From: Trichostrongylus colubriformis
Taxonomy: Eukaryota; Nematoda; Chromadorea; Rhabditida; Trichostrongylidae
Length of the DNA stretch: 64,000 bases
Assembly: GCA_963978905.1 (NCBI GenBank)
Contig: OZ022258.1
Location: 57,582,591-57,646,590 of the forward strand
Direction: 5' to 3'
Shown piece by piece: positions 46,018 through 58,412 of this stretch; the first letter of the stretch is position 1; the number at the start of each line of letters is the position of its first letter. The notes beneath the pieces are model-generated. The model did no database searches, had not been told where the DNA came from, and worked only from the letters and a program-made list of their open reading frames with translations. The position numbers were made by a program, and so were the translations under genes.

Positions 46018-46527
46018 CAGTAGCGCTCAAAAGTATTCGGCCAAACCTTTTTTTTTTTGTCATAACTTTTCTCTACTTGACCAAATTTGACAAAATTTTG
46101 ATATGTGGTGCCTAAACCTATTGTTAACATTTCCTTCTACTTGAGTGCCGCTTGACTCTTTTTATGGTTTTTTACAAGAATTTACTACAAGACCACCCAA
46201 AAAAAGAAAAAGGCTCGGTCAAAAAACGGCTTTCTTCACAAAAACAAAACGAGCAAGCCTCAGAGAACATCAATATTTTGTAGAGAGACCACGACTTGTG
46301 ATGACAGCGGCACAGCGAGACGGCATAGGGATGGCACTCCGAAAACAAAAAAAAATTCATTCAACCACGTAACCTACACCGTTGAGCGCCAAAATAGTAT
46401 ATTTAGTATGCAGTGTCTCCAAGTACAACATACTAAAATTTCCCTTGAATCGGTCCAGTCGCAAAAACGTTACAAGAGAAAAACCCAAGTGAAAGACCAT
46501 TTGGCCGAATACTTTTGAGCGCTACTG
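46018..46527 (-). mobile_element. Tc1/mariner-type non-autonomous element, copy 2 (inverted)
   Basis: Starts CAGTAGCGCTCAAAAGTA, ends TACTTTTGAGCGCTACTG, with TA flanks. Aligns along its length with the reverse complement of copy 1, giving a 1.02-kb inverted repeat with only TATATA between. The plus-strand frame at 46145-46372 lies inside it and is not a gene. Confidence 0.85.
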
Positions 46528-46864
46528 TAGGTTACAAAAGAGCCATAAACATAGTTTCCTCTGCACCCGCTTTCGTCGCCGGAGCCAATACGTGCTCTGC
46601 TTCACTCAATGTCTCTCTTTCCGTGACAAGTAAGGAACACTTTCAAAAACGATAAGCCGCCCTAGAATAGCTAAAGATGTGACTGTTTCAAATGCTTGTC
46701 ACTTACAATATTATGGCTGAGAACTCGAGCGAAAAATATTGGGTGGGTTGTTTGAATGATTATTCGGGAGCGTTTCGATCATCACAATCAAAGTCTGCTT
46801 TCTATTCGGTAGTCATCAAAACGTCAATTTTCACTGCAGAAAAATGCAACAATAATAAGCCGCA

Positions 46865-48001
46865 TTAATTATGCACCAACCTATTATTAATTGTTCCTTG
46901 AAAATTCATAAGAGCAGACGTTCGTTGCTCTTGTGAATCTCCAGTGGATATTTCCCACGATGCTCTATCGGGAAGCATTGACTTCACTATATCCCTAATT
47001 ATGAGACTGAAATAGAAACGATGGTGTAATTCACCGTACGTGAAGGAGCGGGAATCATGAAATGAGACCTGCGCGACGAGTTTTCGTATTGCTACATTAT
47101 AATCATACAAGTTATGATTACTATTTCATATTACTGTTATTCATTTGTATTTATTTTGTTTATAGTTATTGAATATAAGCATCGGTGCTCTTGAGGTTAA
47201 ATGAATAGGAACAGATTTAACGCTCGGCGTAAGCAGATCGTACCCGACATTGTCACTAGTAGGATCGTTCCAAACATTGTCATTGGTGGGAGGAATCGTG
47301 TCGGGCACACCTCCAGGGGTGGAGAAGGGTAGAGAAGACACGTCACCGATAATCCAGTAAACGCTTCCTTGTATTCGCCTTTGAGGAGAGTGTGTCTGAA
47401 GGGGAGGGAGGTTTGATACATCTAGATAATCGCAAAAGAGGAATAAAGGCGGTTAATTTTTTATTTATTGAAAATTAAAATTCGAATTAATCCAGCCAGC
47501 TAAAGAAAGTTAAATGAAATTGAAAGTCGAGCAATAAGAAAAATTCTGTCGAATACATACTAGATGAATTCCATCAAAAACCGGGCTACTGTCAGAGAGG
47601 GAGAGCTTCCAAATTTTCGTATGTATCAAATGGGCATTTACCGATAATAACGAGGCATTAACGTCATATTTCCTTTTTTTATGGCGTAGCGGAAGCAGTA
47701 ATATTTCGCAATGGTGGATTTGTTTTCGTGGTGGAAGAGATGAAAGAAAAAAGGGATGAAGTTACTGACACAGATTTATTTCTAGGATATGCCACTTCTC
47801 TTTCAAATCCGAGAAGACAAACAGACGCAAACCGATAGGTAGAAAAAGAAGCAAATAAACAGACAGACAACAGACCACTCACGAGGTTGAAACGTTTTTC
47901 AGCTCTTTCCTTTTTGTTGGTTGCCCGACACAGAGGTCATAGGCGCTTTGATGTCCCATGAAGAGATCCGATCCCTGGTTGTACCAGTGCGCAATGACGC
48001 C
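46865..48001 (-). CDS. Candidate multi-exon gene, function unknown
   Basis: The clearest exon is 48001-47883 (acceptor GTTTAG, donor GTGAGT), 39 codons reading GVIAHWYNQGSDLFMGHQSA and on, phase 2 at its end. The next acceptor CCCCTTCAG opens an exon at 47395 whose in-phase frame reads HTLLKGEYKEAFTG up to a possible donor near 47346. A third block ends at a stop at 46865 and reads DIVKSMLPDRASWEISTGDS. From the acceptor at 47395 a second frame is also open to a stop at 47141, so which is used is unresolved. The 5' end was not found and I do not recognise the protein. The donor region of the first exon has decayed copies near 48960-49030 and 49110-49170. Confidence 0.35.
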
Positions 48002-50186
48002 CTAAACAACACCCCTTTGTAACTTCTACGCCTCTCTCTCCACTCGCATTTTGATAGTCCCTGTGATTTTTCTTCTGTTTATGCTCTCCTAAATTTTGAT
48101 GTAACTTTCTGGGAAACTCTGTATCAGATCCTGAAGAGCGTTGATTTTAAAGGGAATCATGAATCTCGTCACAGCCAAGCAACCTACACTCCATTTCACA
48201 GCGCTAGTCAGGGCGTGGTCTGAGGGCGAGAGTGAGGGTGCGTGGCGAATGTGAGAGTGTGTGCCGTGGTGAAAGAGTTTGATACACTCTCATCTGAGTT
48301 CGTTGGCCACGCCCTATCATGGGCTCCGAAATGGAGTGTAAGTACACCTCTCGCGTGTTGGTGTTCTGACAGGAGGTTTTATGAAATGCAAACTGGGGCA
48401 ATCTACAGCTGTTTTGTAGGAACCGTTTCTGTATGAGTTGTGTTCGTCCTCGCTGTGCTCGGCATCCAGGGCAAGAAGAAGTTCTAAGAAGAAAGATATC
48501 TTTTTCCACTCCCATTAACATTGGACAAAAAGAGGACAAGCTCGAGTGCGCAGATCGGCGCAGATTTGATCAATATGTAGTTTTCAGGAGCCCCCCCCCC
48601 AACCTCGTAAGTGTAGTGCCCAGTAGTCTAAAAACAGTCTAATTACTACAGCGCTACTAGATATGGGTTAAAGGTTTTTGACATGATGGACGACAACAAT
48701 TTCAGAGGTTCGTGTTTCACAGCGTATAAGCTCCTCGAGACATGAAAGAAGTCCTATGTCCCCTAGACTCAGCATTATTCAACTGATGAACCTTATCCAA
48801 GGAAAAAGGACTACCCACGATTTGTTTTGGAACACGTGACAGGAAGCCAAGTACCGGCACGGGGTGGTTTGTCTACAAAAAGTCCCACGCATATCACCTT
48901 TATGTTGTCCCACTGACGTCACGTCTCATCTTTGAGATATCAGGCGTCACGCGGTTTTAAAATTGAGGTAGAAAAAGAACGGCAGATAAACAAACAGACA
49001 ACAGACCGCCTACGAAATTTAGAAATTTTTAGAGTTTAGAGTTTTGGAGGTGGTCCTAGTAATTAGGTAGAAAAAAGAAAGATCAGGCTGTCACGCGATG
49101 GTTTTAGAGTTAAGATAGAAAAAGAAAATTAGGCAGACAACAGACCGCTCACGAGATTGAAAAATCCTTCAAAACGATAGGCTAGGCTAACATTTCCGTT
49201 TGAACCCACCGAGAGCAACTGTTGCATTTCTACGGGCATTTGATACTTAACAGGTCTTTATAGATAAAACCACATCAATGAATGAGAGGATTATTCATTT
49301 GTTTGTTTTTATTCATTGTTTTTTATTATTTATGTCTTCTTATGCAATATAATATTATTATCCACACGATATAATATTGCTATTTATGTGTTATCATATT
49401 GCTTTCGTTTTTTTTTATTTTTTTATTTTGCGTTATTGTTTCCATTTTCATTTATGTATGTTACTTATTTGTTAGGTAATGTGTTTATTTAGCCGTAGAA
49501 AGACGAGAATGAATTGTTAAGAAAAGTTGGGTGCGTGGCGCATTCGGAATGTGTTTCTTTTCAACCGAATTCCTACCCTTTTAGTTTATGATTTCGATGA
49601 GAAGAGAAACAATAAATAATAACATATATTATTGCAGCAGTTTACTGCCGAAATGAGCCCCCAACCACAGCTGCTGTTCAGTTATAAATCGTATTAATGA
49701 GTAATTAGACATCGCCGGGTGCCTCGCGATTATAGGCCAAAACCACTATTGCATTTGAAATCGAGTCGGGTAAATTATAGGGCTGCCCAACCAGAAGAGT
49801 GTATGATAGAGAATCCGATGATACTAATTTATTTATATATTCGAATGCCGTATGGATATGTGAGAGCTCTGTAAAATAATATATAAAACAAAAGATTTAT
49901 TTTTTTGTGCAAGCATTAGAAAGTATAAGAAAAGAGATCGTCAACGAATGATCAACTCAATTATTCAATTTAAATGACGTGTTTCAGAATATGAGGGGAA
50001 ATTAGAAGGACCAAATGGACAGAGCGAGTTCCAACCCTGGAGTGCTATGTATTAATCTAGAAACTCTGCAAATTCAAATATTGGCTGGTTTGAACTCGCC
50101 AAGGTGGGTGATTAATTTTATCGTCCAATGGTGTTATAGGGAAAGTTCCGTTGGAAAGTTGCCAAGTAGTGCGCTTAAAATACAAA
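48002..50186. other. Gene-free stretch with short repeats
   Basis: Contains an inverted pair (GTCAGGGCGTGGTC near 48208 and GGCCACGCCCTATC near 48305), two decayed copies of the 47840-47900 sequence (ACAGACAACAGACCGC), and a strongly AT-rich stretch at 49280-49500. No supported exon chain. Confidence 0.4.
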
Positions 50187-50402
50187 ATATTAGGGTGCTA
50201 TCGCAATAGGGGGCGTCTCATAAAAGGTTGCCCATATAAGCATCTCGGAGTGATTTTTGAGGGATCAGTCTGCACACTCAAGCGTATGTTTTTGTCCAAG
50301 CTTTAGTGGAGAAAGGAAGAGGTTGCTCTTTCGTCCTCTTGGCTTAGGCAAAAATAACGTCCATAGTGAGATGCTCCCTTCATTGCAATAACACCCATAT
50401 TA
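50187..50402. mobile_element. MITE family 1 copy with 6-bp target duplication
   Basis: The element 50193-50396 starts GGGTGCTATCGCAAT and ends ATTGCAATAACACCC. Direct repeats ATATTA lie at 50187-50192 and 50397-50402. It lacks the nested hairpin found in the copies at 8-14 kb. Confidence 0.75.
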
Positions 50403-53400
50403 GCTATCGCCTGTACTGATACGAGACGGAGAGCTACGAGAAGAGCGGTAAGAAACGGATGCTGACCTTCTCTCGCAGACAATGGGCGGTACTGATGGGA
50501 GGAAAAAAGCTCAACTGGTGGCTAAAGTAATTAATGATGAGCAATCACAAAAAGTGTTCGCGTAGAACAAACTATGTCCTTCAATGCTGTCACAGGATTC
50601 ATGGGAAAAACAAAAGGCAGAAAAAAAGGAAAAAGAATTTTTCAGCAAACAAGGGAAAGTGAACAAAGAAAAGCGATATTTTGATCTGAGTTCAATTAAA
50701 TAATATTTTTTAGTTATCAAGGAAAAGTAGAACTTTTCAGAGTCAATAAAGTAATTTGTATCAATGGCTGATCAGAGCTAGAGAAAATGAATTTAGGTTT
50801 AGGTAGTGTGGTCGAGACGTTCTGCTGGGACAGCTTTCCAACATAAACGTGTCAGGTGGGTGTCGACTAAAGCGTGAAAATGATAGATATGTGGGGAGGC
50901 GAGGAAACTCGACACAAGTCGTCCCACGCAGGGTTTGTGTGGGATGCATGGAAAAACGTGCGTAATTGGGGATCCGTTGACATGAAGTCAGTCGAACTTT
51001 GAACTCACAGAGTCTCCAAGTTATGAAATGCACTCATTTTTAAGGGCGAAACTAAATCCTGTCCAAATGGATCTTATAAATTCCTTCTGATAACGTGACA
51101 GTTGTGAGTGTAAAAAATGACGTAATTTCATCGGTCGCTGAAATTCGAGTTCCCCGTCAGAACTTCCGCATTTTGATCCTTTTTTGTTTGAGCTTTTCTC
51201 CCTTCAAGCCGCTTCCAATCGCGTAACGTAACCATAACGTAATTGACGTGAATTAATGCCTTCATGGCTGCATTTAAATCAGTTGACGCTCCTGAGCCGG
51301 TGTACATACGGTAGTACCTGATCCCGGTACTCAGAAATAAACTGGGGCCAGTGATGCGTACCAAAAGTGCCTAATTTTATTTGAGCAAACCCTGAACTTT
51401 GAGGAAATTGATTCTCCTACGTGGATTCAATCTGTGAGAACTATAAGCTATCGGCGCTTTTTTCCACTGCTCCACTGGAGTCCTACAACCAATTGTTCCC
51501 TCATCTTATCAATAGCCTAATAGAAAAGGCATAGTTTAGGTTGGGAGAGAATTCCAAATGTCCTGTGAGGTGTTACTTTGGCGCCAATGCTGCTCGCGTG
51601 ATCGAATGACTAAGATCTGAATCAAGCCATATGAAGACGGAAGTAGAGATTACAAGTGAAGTGAAAAAAAAGATGAACTAGCTAAAATCCTAAGCGACAA
51701 CACCTGTTCCAATGCCATCACTGCTGCATCGATTGGAGCGGCGTAAACCTGTGGTGTTGAGCGGTCATGCGCAGCAGGTGAGATTCTCACTTGTTGAAGA
51801 TGCGGAGGGCTCCGCACCTGCGCAGCGGGGAAAAGGGCCGTTTAAGGAGCCGGAGTGCACATTCCTCCTAGATTTGCGCTACACACGGCCTGCTTGCCTC
51901 CCCCCCCCCCTTATTGCTTTCAAAGAAAACCGCATTCACACTGCCTGAATATCCATCGTTATGTTTCGTGATGTCTTTTACATTAAGCGACCAACTTGAA
52001 ATAAACTTCTTCTATGAGTGTGGCTAAAAAAAATCGGCTATAAGTTTTTTAGGCTCCAGTTACTGTTATCATCTAATTTAATTACCTCTAACAAGGGAAA
52101 TACACCACGTCAATCACAATGAGACATCACTCGACGTCCTTTTAGATGATGGTTCAAAATCTGCAGTCAAAATCTGCCAAACAATTCTCTTAAGGGAGTT
52201 ATGGAGGTTTTTCTTGATGCATCGGTTCCGCATGCATCTGCATGTTCATCGCTTACTTGTGTATAAATATAAGGGAAGTTCATGACATAACATAATATCG
52301 GCACAGTTAGAGGTAGTCATGGCGATTCGCGTGGGGTGGGACCATGGATGGAATCCTCATGAGGGCAGTTTTTGCTTTTTATGAGGTCTTCTCTTTTACG
52401 AGTCTAGGAAACAACCCCAAAAACATTGCCATGTTATGAATTCCGTCAAACCGTTTCCTGGCTGCCTCATTATCCCCTCCACAAGTTCGAAGAGAATTCT
52501 GTGATCCAGCTCCTTTAACAATTATGATATTGCTGCTCAGGAGGTCGAATTACCCCTCTGTACAACTTTTCAGCCAAATCGAGTTTTTGGCCCAAATTCG
52601 GAAAATTAGGGGTGACCATGGGGTGAGTAATAGTTTTTCTGATTTTTGTAAAGGAGCCTGCAACCATGACAAAAATAACCTAAAAGTGCCCTTTATGGGT
52701 GCCCACCACAATGACCGTATGTAACCAGCGCCAAATAAGCGCGTTTGGTCGGCAGGGGTCATCGAGTTTTCCTATGCTTGAGGTGTTCCAACCCAATAGC
52801 CCATAAATTTTGCAATTGTCGTCAAATTCTGGAACCGGCTGGAAAACTGTTCTATGGGGTGACTCGATCCCTGAACAAGAAATCATGGTGGTTTTCCGTA
52901 AGACTGCCTGGCTCGCGCCTACCAATTTGCCATGTGGTAGCATAATTTATTCAGAAAAAAACTATTTCTACGCTCATTGTTAGGGAGTCGTCTGGCAGAT
53001 TTGAACGCAAATTTGAAATCAGCTTCCATAAGAGCGTCGAATGATGTGTGTCTCATTGCAAATGGCCAGATCGACCTGGTTTTTTGTACTCGTATGAACT
53101 TTATCACCTTACTACCGTGACGTTTTTCAGCGTTTTCCCCAGCATGATCATCAGTTCCGCCATGAGTTCCACATTCCTTTCGTGGATTCCGGAAATTATT
53201 AACGTTCCCCTACAAGTAGTTTCCATTAAACGACTTGTTGTTCCGTCTGTGGATATGTACATATTTCCTTATGCATGCCAGGGGATGCATTCCATCAGGG
53301 AATGCTTGTTTTCCTTTCTCAGCCATTTTGATGAATGCTGAACTTTTCAGCTGGGCAGAGGCCGGCTGAGGTGTAATGCTGAGTGCTGATCAATAATTTC

Positions 53401-55037
53401 AAATTCTCAGATCGGAAAACATCAATTTAAATGATTCGACACAAAAAATAATCTCTCAATAGTTGCACTTTGTAGAGAACTGCGATACGGCCTGTTGAGT
53501 GAAGGTCATTTAATAAGATTTACGTCGTTGAAGTTGAGAGAGCAATGGTATTGCTAAATGTGTGCAACCAGTCAGATTTAGCTGTAAGGAGGAGATCAAT
53601 GGCGTTGGTCATATACGGTAGGTAGGTAAGGGAAATAAGTCTTATATGCCCCTCATCTCGTTATCAGATTAACAGAAACCGCATAGTTCAGTTTAGGCAG
53701 ATCTGCGAACATTCCACAAGGAAGGAATGACTCACTGGCCTTCCATTCGCGCCAATACTGCACGCAGGTTCGATAATCGAGTTTTGGTTCAACCGATACC
53801 GAAAATATTATAAGTGGAGACTCCAATTGGGCCCTGAAAAAAAAAGATCAAGTAGCCAAAGCCCTAAGCAGCAGCACCTGTTCTTTGTAAATTGAGTTGG
53901 ATTCGTGGACGAATCGGCGAATCCCATACTGTAGTATCGATTGTGGCGGCGTAGACCTGTGATGTGTGGTGATCATGTTCAGCAGGGTGTATGTCGAATC
54001 TATCGTGACCCAGGCCGGGACGTCGCGCCCGTCACGGCCGTCTTGGCAGAAAACGGATTTGAATCTTCAAGGGACGTGAGTCAGTAGCGTCAGCTATCAT
54101 TTATGGTTGCACATTAGGGATGTTAATGGTATGCTAATGATTTTTGATTCGCTATGCTTCACTAACAGAGAGGAGGGAGATCTTGGACTTCTCTCTGTGA
54201 ATTAAAGGTCTGTGTTTTCCTTGCGATAGTGAATTTTTGGGAATAAAGAGCTACTTCTACTTTTGGGCTTTTCTCATAAGTGACCTGCAAAGTTTTTCTG
54301 CGTCCTATAAAGTTGTTTAACAATTCCATATTGGTCCATTCTATAGTTTCACGGCAATAGTTTCAGGTTGAGAAGGATTTATTTGATGAATTTCGGTGGC
54401 GTCATTTCAGTGCAAAGTACAGGGGTCCGAAGGCGAATTATGATAGTGACGGAGTTGATGAGCTCGTTGAAGTTATCATTTCGATCAAATTTAATCCAGA
54501 CAGACGGCGTATCATTCTAAGTGCGCGACACTCACTTAGTTGTTACCGACATTCGACTGCGACGGCGTGCCTGACTCGACGCGTCACCTGCCGCGCAGTG
54601 CGCCGTGTGCGGCGCTGGGCTGCCGGGTCACGATAGAATCGAGCGCCCCTCGAGGCACACGGATTTTGACCTAGGCCTATGACCCTGTGACAGCCTGCGG
54701 CCTTTGCCTGTGACATAATTTACTCAGACAATTTGTTCATGTAAATCCTATCCTCCTTGCACAATGCTCCACTTACTTTTCAAAATATCTCTAGAGAAAA
54801 CTGTCATAGAGAACAACTGTGAGAAATGTCCATGGCCACCGCGTGACCTGAAGGGCCTACTGACCGTGTGTCTCAACCGTCAACCGTAGTGTTTACAGTG
54901 GTGACAGATAAATGTGGTTTATCAAATATCGATGTTTTTGCTCTTTATCTAAGTAGGTACCTTCATTTTTATACTAATATTTTTGCAAAACAACACTGGA
55001 GTATATAGTCAACGTTCAAAGATACACCTAGTTATGA
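50403..55037. other. Repeat-rich stretch without a supported gene
   Basis: 51480-51790 and 53640-53990 share an ordered series of phrases (for example CATAGTTTAGG/CATAGTTCAGT, GCGCCAATGCTGC/GCGCCAATACTGC, GGCGGCGTAGACCTGTG), so a dispersed repeat is present twice. 54861-54960 resembles 32990-33070 (GACCGTGTGTCTCAACCGTC). The minus frame 51128-51364 is coding-like at its 3' end but has no clear splice partner. Confidence 0.4.
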
Positions 55038-55277
55038 GCGGATTATCAGATTTATCTCCTTGGAGCAGATAGATTCTTGAATAACTATTCAGGTTGCATC
55101 ATGCGTCGCGACGCTTGCCCCACTTGGACCCACACTAACCACGCCTATTAACTCAACTGAACTATAAAGAGCTCAAGTGGGCGTGGCTAGCGTGGACTGG
55201 AGTGGGTGTAGCGTCTTAATGGCGCACTGTTGGGGGACTACTGCCCCAAGGAGTTAAATCGTCTATCTGATTGTCGC
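55038..55277. repeat. Inverted-repeat element about 240 bp
   Basis: The left arm GCGGATTATCAGATTTATCT is approximately inverted in CGTCTATCTGATTGTCGC at the right. Inner arms CCACTTGGACCCACACTAAC and TAGCGTGGACTGGAGTGGG also pair. Non-coding. Confidence 0.55.
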
Positions 55278-55400
55278 AAAATGTGCCTTCGAGAAAAGAT
55301 ACAGTGAGAACTATAAGGTGCTCCCATTATTCCGTAATGCTTTTCCCTTCGTTTTGTTCCAAGAAGCAATGGCATCTGACACTTCTTTTACATGATTCAG

Positions 55401-55506
55401 CTGACTTCTGATGGTCTCGAGTCTCCGTCGACAGTGCTCATAAACTGCGATCCACTGAAATGGCTACTTGGAAAGGGAGAACAGCAAGAAGTGGAAATCA
55501 CATTAG
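55401..55506 (+). CDS. Isolated candidate exon
   Basis: Between the acceptor CATGATTCAG and the donor GTAGGT is an open frame of 35 codons reading LTSDGLESPSTVLINCDPLK and on, ending in phase 1. No partner exon found. It may belong to the lost paralogue that left the pseudogene next to it, or be chance. Confidence 0.25.
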
Positions 55507-55639
55507 GTAGGTTCTTTGTTCGACAAGAAATTGAAAAGAAAGGCCACTTCACGGAGTATCATCTCACAGTAGCTAAGAAAACGATTCTGATCTTCAAATA
55601 TTTTCCCTACTTTTCTGATGAAGTCGAAGAAAGAGGTGG

Positions 55640-55945
55640 AAGGGGCGTTAATCACCCCCTGCTGGGATGCGCCGCGCATTCTAATTCCAAATCGCTAAAC
55701 AATTGCCAAATTTGGCAGACAACTGGCGTACTTCTCGCAGAACAGTGGCTGAAAATGCAAGCCTTGTAGTTGAATCTAATCTGCTTGCGGCATCTCACTG
55801 AAGTTTTTATAGTATCTTTCTCAGAGGAATGAATACACAAGCACACGCTACAGGAAGATGCAGCGTAATGTAAAAAATGAAGGGTAAAGGATGAAGTTTT
55901 TGGCTTCAATCAGTCCTTTCTGTGGGATGCGCCACGCATTCTATT
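55640..55945 (-). pseudogene. Truncated copy of intron 1/exon 2 of the secreted coiled-coil gene
   Basis: About 280 bases align with 37401-37680 in the same orientation, including the intron end and the first codons of exon 2. The exon part (55748 downwards) keeps the splice acceptor GCATTTTCAG and reads PLFCEKYASC, against PLFCEEYANC in the intact gene, then runs into a stop at 55695. A decayed partial duplicate lying 18 kb from its source. Confidence 0.75.
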
Positions 55946-56476
55946 TCTATTTGGGATCGTGATGCTAGGAGAATGCATAAGTCACGAAGTGGAGCTATGT
56001 AAAAGTATGGTTGGGGCGATGTCATCTTTGGAATAATATCAGAAATGACAGAAAGATGCAATTTTCTCGAAGAGAGTCCCGTATGGTACCTTGGCCGCTC
56101 TTTTCTCCGTTTTCTTGACAGATTCCTCAGTGTCATTCAGGACACGTGTGACCAACCCTTTGTTTAGTGGCTGAAATTCTTTATTTTCGTATTAGAATCT
56201 GGGATTAAAGAAGGGATGTCGGGTGAAATGTTGGAGATGTTTCAACGGCTTATTAGCCTGTATATTCGCTCGCGCAGCCAAAGTCAAAGTGAATTCATTC
56301 AATATGATTTAGAGTTCACGATTCTGGCGATCAGGTGATCACGCGCAAAGGAAAAGATACCGGTATCGATTGGGACGTCAGGCGTTCAGGCAATCGAATA
56401 ATCGGTAGGTATCTTTGTCTTTCCGCCTGATCGTCTGATTATAGTACTCTGATCACCTCATCAAAATGTATCTTTT

Positions 56477-57470
56477 TATTGGGTCATTCCATAAGCAGTG
56501 TCGTTTTTTTTCAAACCAAAATTTTTTCTATAAAGTTACGAGTTGTTGCAGCATTTCAAAACATCATTCGGACGCGATTTTTTTGCTCTACAAAATGGTC
56601 TATTTAGTTTTTGCAATTAAAACACTATATTTCACTTCAAGAAAATCAACCAATCATGTGTCCCCTACTTGGCCTCTACCTCTTCTACAAATTCCAATAA
56701 CTGATTGATCGAGTACTCACGTCGCTCTTTTTTAAAGTCCTTTTTCTGAAAGCATTCATGTCAGAAAGGAGTTTTCCTTTCGAATTCATTGTTCGGCATT
56801 GCTTGTTGAACCATTCGAAAGGATTTTTTCTGTTCCATCGGAAGGATGTTTCGATTCCATTCTGGCAGCCATTCATTTTGGATTTCAAAACCATGTCATA
56901 GGGGCCCAGGTGACATTATTTCACATATTATTTTTTCAACAGATATCCAAGGAATCCGGTCAGTAATGTTTCCTCGTCCCTACTCATTACCTCTCCTTGA
57001 CGTTTCACCACTCTTTCAACTGATTGGTTGAGAAAATTTTCTTGCCTTGATTTGAAGAAATTGTCAAAAATCATCGAGTAGTGGCGGAAAAATCAAAGTT
57101 GGAAAAAAAAGTGAGGCTGCTTCTCAGGCAACCAACTGGTGGAACTCATAGAAGAGGTCGGGGTTAGGTACGAGACACATGATTGATCGACTTTTCCTAA
57201 GTGAAAGGTAGTGTAACTGCCGGTCTGGTTAATTTTTGTCTACTGAACCAACCATTTTGCCAGCCCGAAGATCGGCTCGGTTATGCTTATTTATTGTGTA
57301 ATTTTTTGTTGTTAAAAAATTTTTTTTATTGTTAAAAAAACTTATTGTGTCATTTTGTGATGCAGAGAAATCTCTTTCGAATGGCATATAAAATGCCACA
57401 CGAACATGTAGCTTTATATGAGAAAATTTTGTTTGAAAAAAAGCGACATTACTTATGGGATGACCCAATA
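56477..57470. mobile_element. Mariner-type element, 990 bp, degenerate
   Basis: The element 56479-57468 begins TTGGGTCATTCCATAAG and ends CTTATGGGATGACCCAA, with TA on both sides (56477-56478 and 57469-57470). The termini match the mariner consensus type (TTGGGTCATxCCATAAGTAATGTCG) known from nematodes, including hookworms. The inner sequence has no intact transposase; frames are short and broken. Confidence 0.82.
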
Positions 57471-58258
57471 CTTTTCACCTGGACTAATCGCCAGAATCAC
57501 AAACTTTGAATGCCGTACATGGAATGGAAGGGTGTCGCAAAATTACGGGCACCAATGTATTGCAATATTTTGTTGCCGTCGGTAGAGTGAATGAGAAATC
57601 AACGCATTCACAACTTTACCCCCTTCCTGTGTTTAAGGCACAACAGTCATATCATATGCTGTCCACCCCCGACGAGGATACAAGCTCAAAGTCTCTGCAT
57701 ACCAAACCGCACTTGACACGCAAGTTTTTCAATACATTCTCTCCCAAATCTTTCCCAGGGTTACCTAATGTGACCCCATACTATGATGACTGGCTCGTCA
57801 GACCCTACTTTTAGTTGAGAAACCCGCCAGGAGATCAAAGGAATCAAGTTTTAAGAGGTCCGACGAACGCCTCAGAAAGTGATGAAATCGGACAGAGCGG
57901 GTCAGAAGCACTTTTGGATCAGTTTGCTTCTATAAACTGAAGCGGCATGCTGCTAAACTCACCAGGTTTTGTTCCGAAGTACTAGTGAGGCCAATCTCGC
58001 AAGCTTTACGCCGAATGTCAGCATTGAACCCCAAATCATTAGTGGGACCCGAACTGGTACCCGAACATGCTATCTGCATAGTAAACTCTATCATCGCCAG
58101 ATGCGATGATTCCTCACAACCTGCGTCTGGCGGGGGCGGGGCATAAACTGTATGGCAGACCTGAAGGTCGAAGCCTCAATACCTTCTCCTGTAAGCGTTC
58201 AATAAAAGCGTTCTGCTTGCTCTGATCTGTTTCTACTGTACTAAGCATTCTTATTCAC
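57471..58258. other. Gene-free stretch
   Basis: A plus frame at 57506-57814 (102 codons) is open but has no splice or motif support. Confidence 0.4.
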
Positions 58259-58286
58259 TACAATACCACTGAACCACCGTATCACG
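58259..58286 (-). pseudogene. Partial tRNA-Gly-like remnant
   Basis: The minus strand reads CGGTGGTTCAGTGGTATTG, the D-arm region of the tRNA-Gly-like sequence at 58340-58410. The sequence between the two copies (GGTAAATAGAGGTAAATTAA and on to CCCACAACA) recurs at 59404, so a tRNA-containing unit was duplicated. Confidence 0.55.
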
Positions 58287-58339
58287 GTAAATAGAGGTAA
58301 ATTAACCTCTACAGTCTCTAGCGCCCACAACAGTTTTGG

Positions 58340-58410
58340 TGCATCGGCCGGGAATCGAAGCCGGGCCGCCCGCGTGGCAGGCGGGAATTCTACCACTGAA
58401 CCACCGTGTC
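58340..58410 (-). tRNA. Degenerate tRNA-Gly(GCC), probably a pseudogene
   Basis: The minus strand gives TGGTTCAGTGGTAGAATTC (D arm), CGCCTGCCACGCGGG (anticodon arm, anticodon GCC at 58376-58378) and TTCGATTCCCGGCCGATGCA (T arm and acceptor 3' strand). The 5' acceptor strand is GACACGG instead of one pairing with CCGATGC, so three of seven acceptor pairs are lost. The T stem also has a G-to-C change before TTCGATT. These defects argue against function. Confidence 0.75.
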
Positions 58411-58412
58411 AC

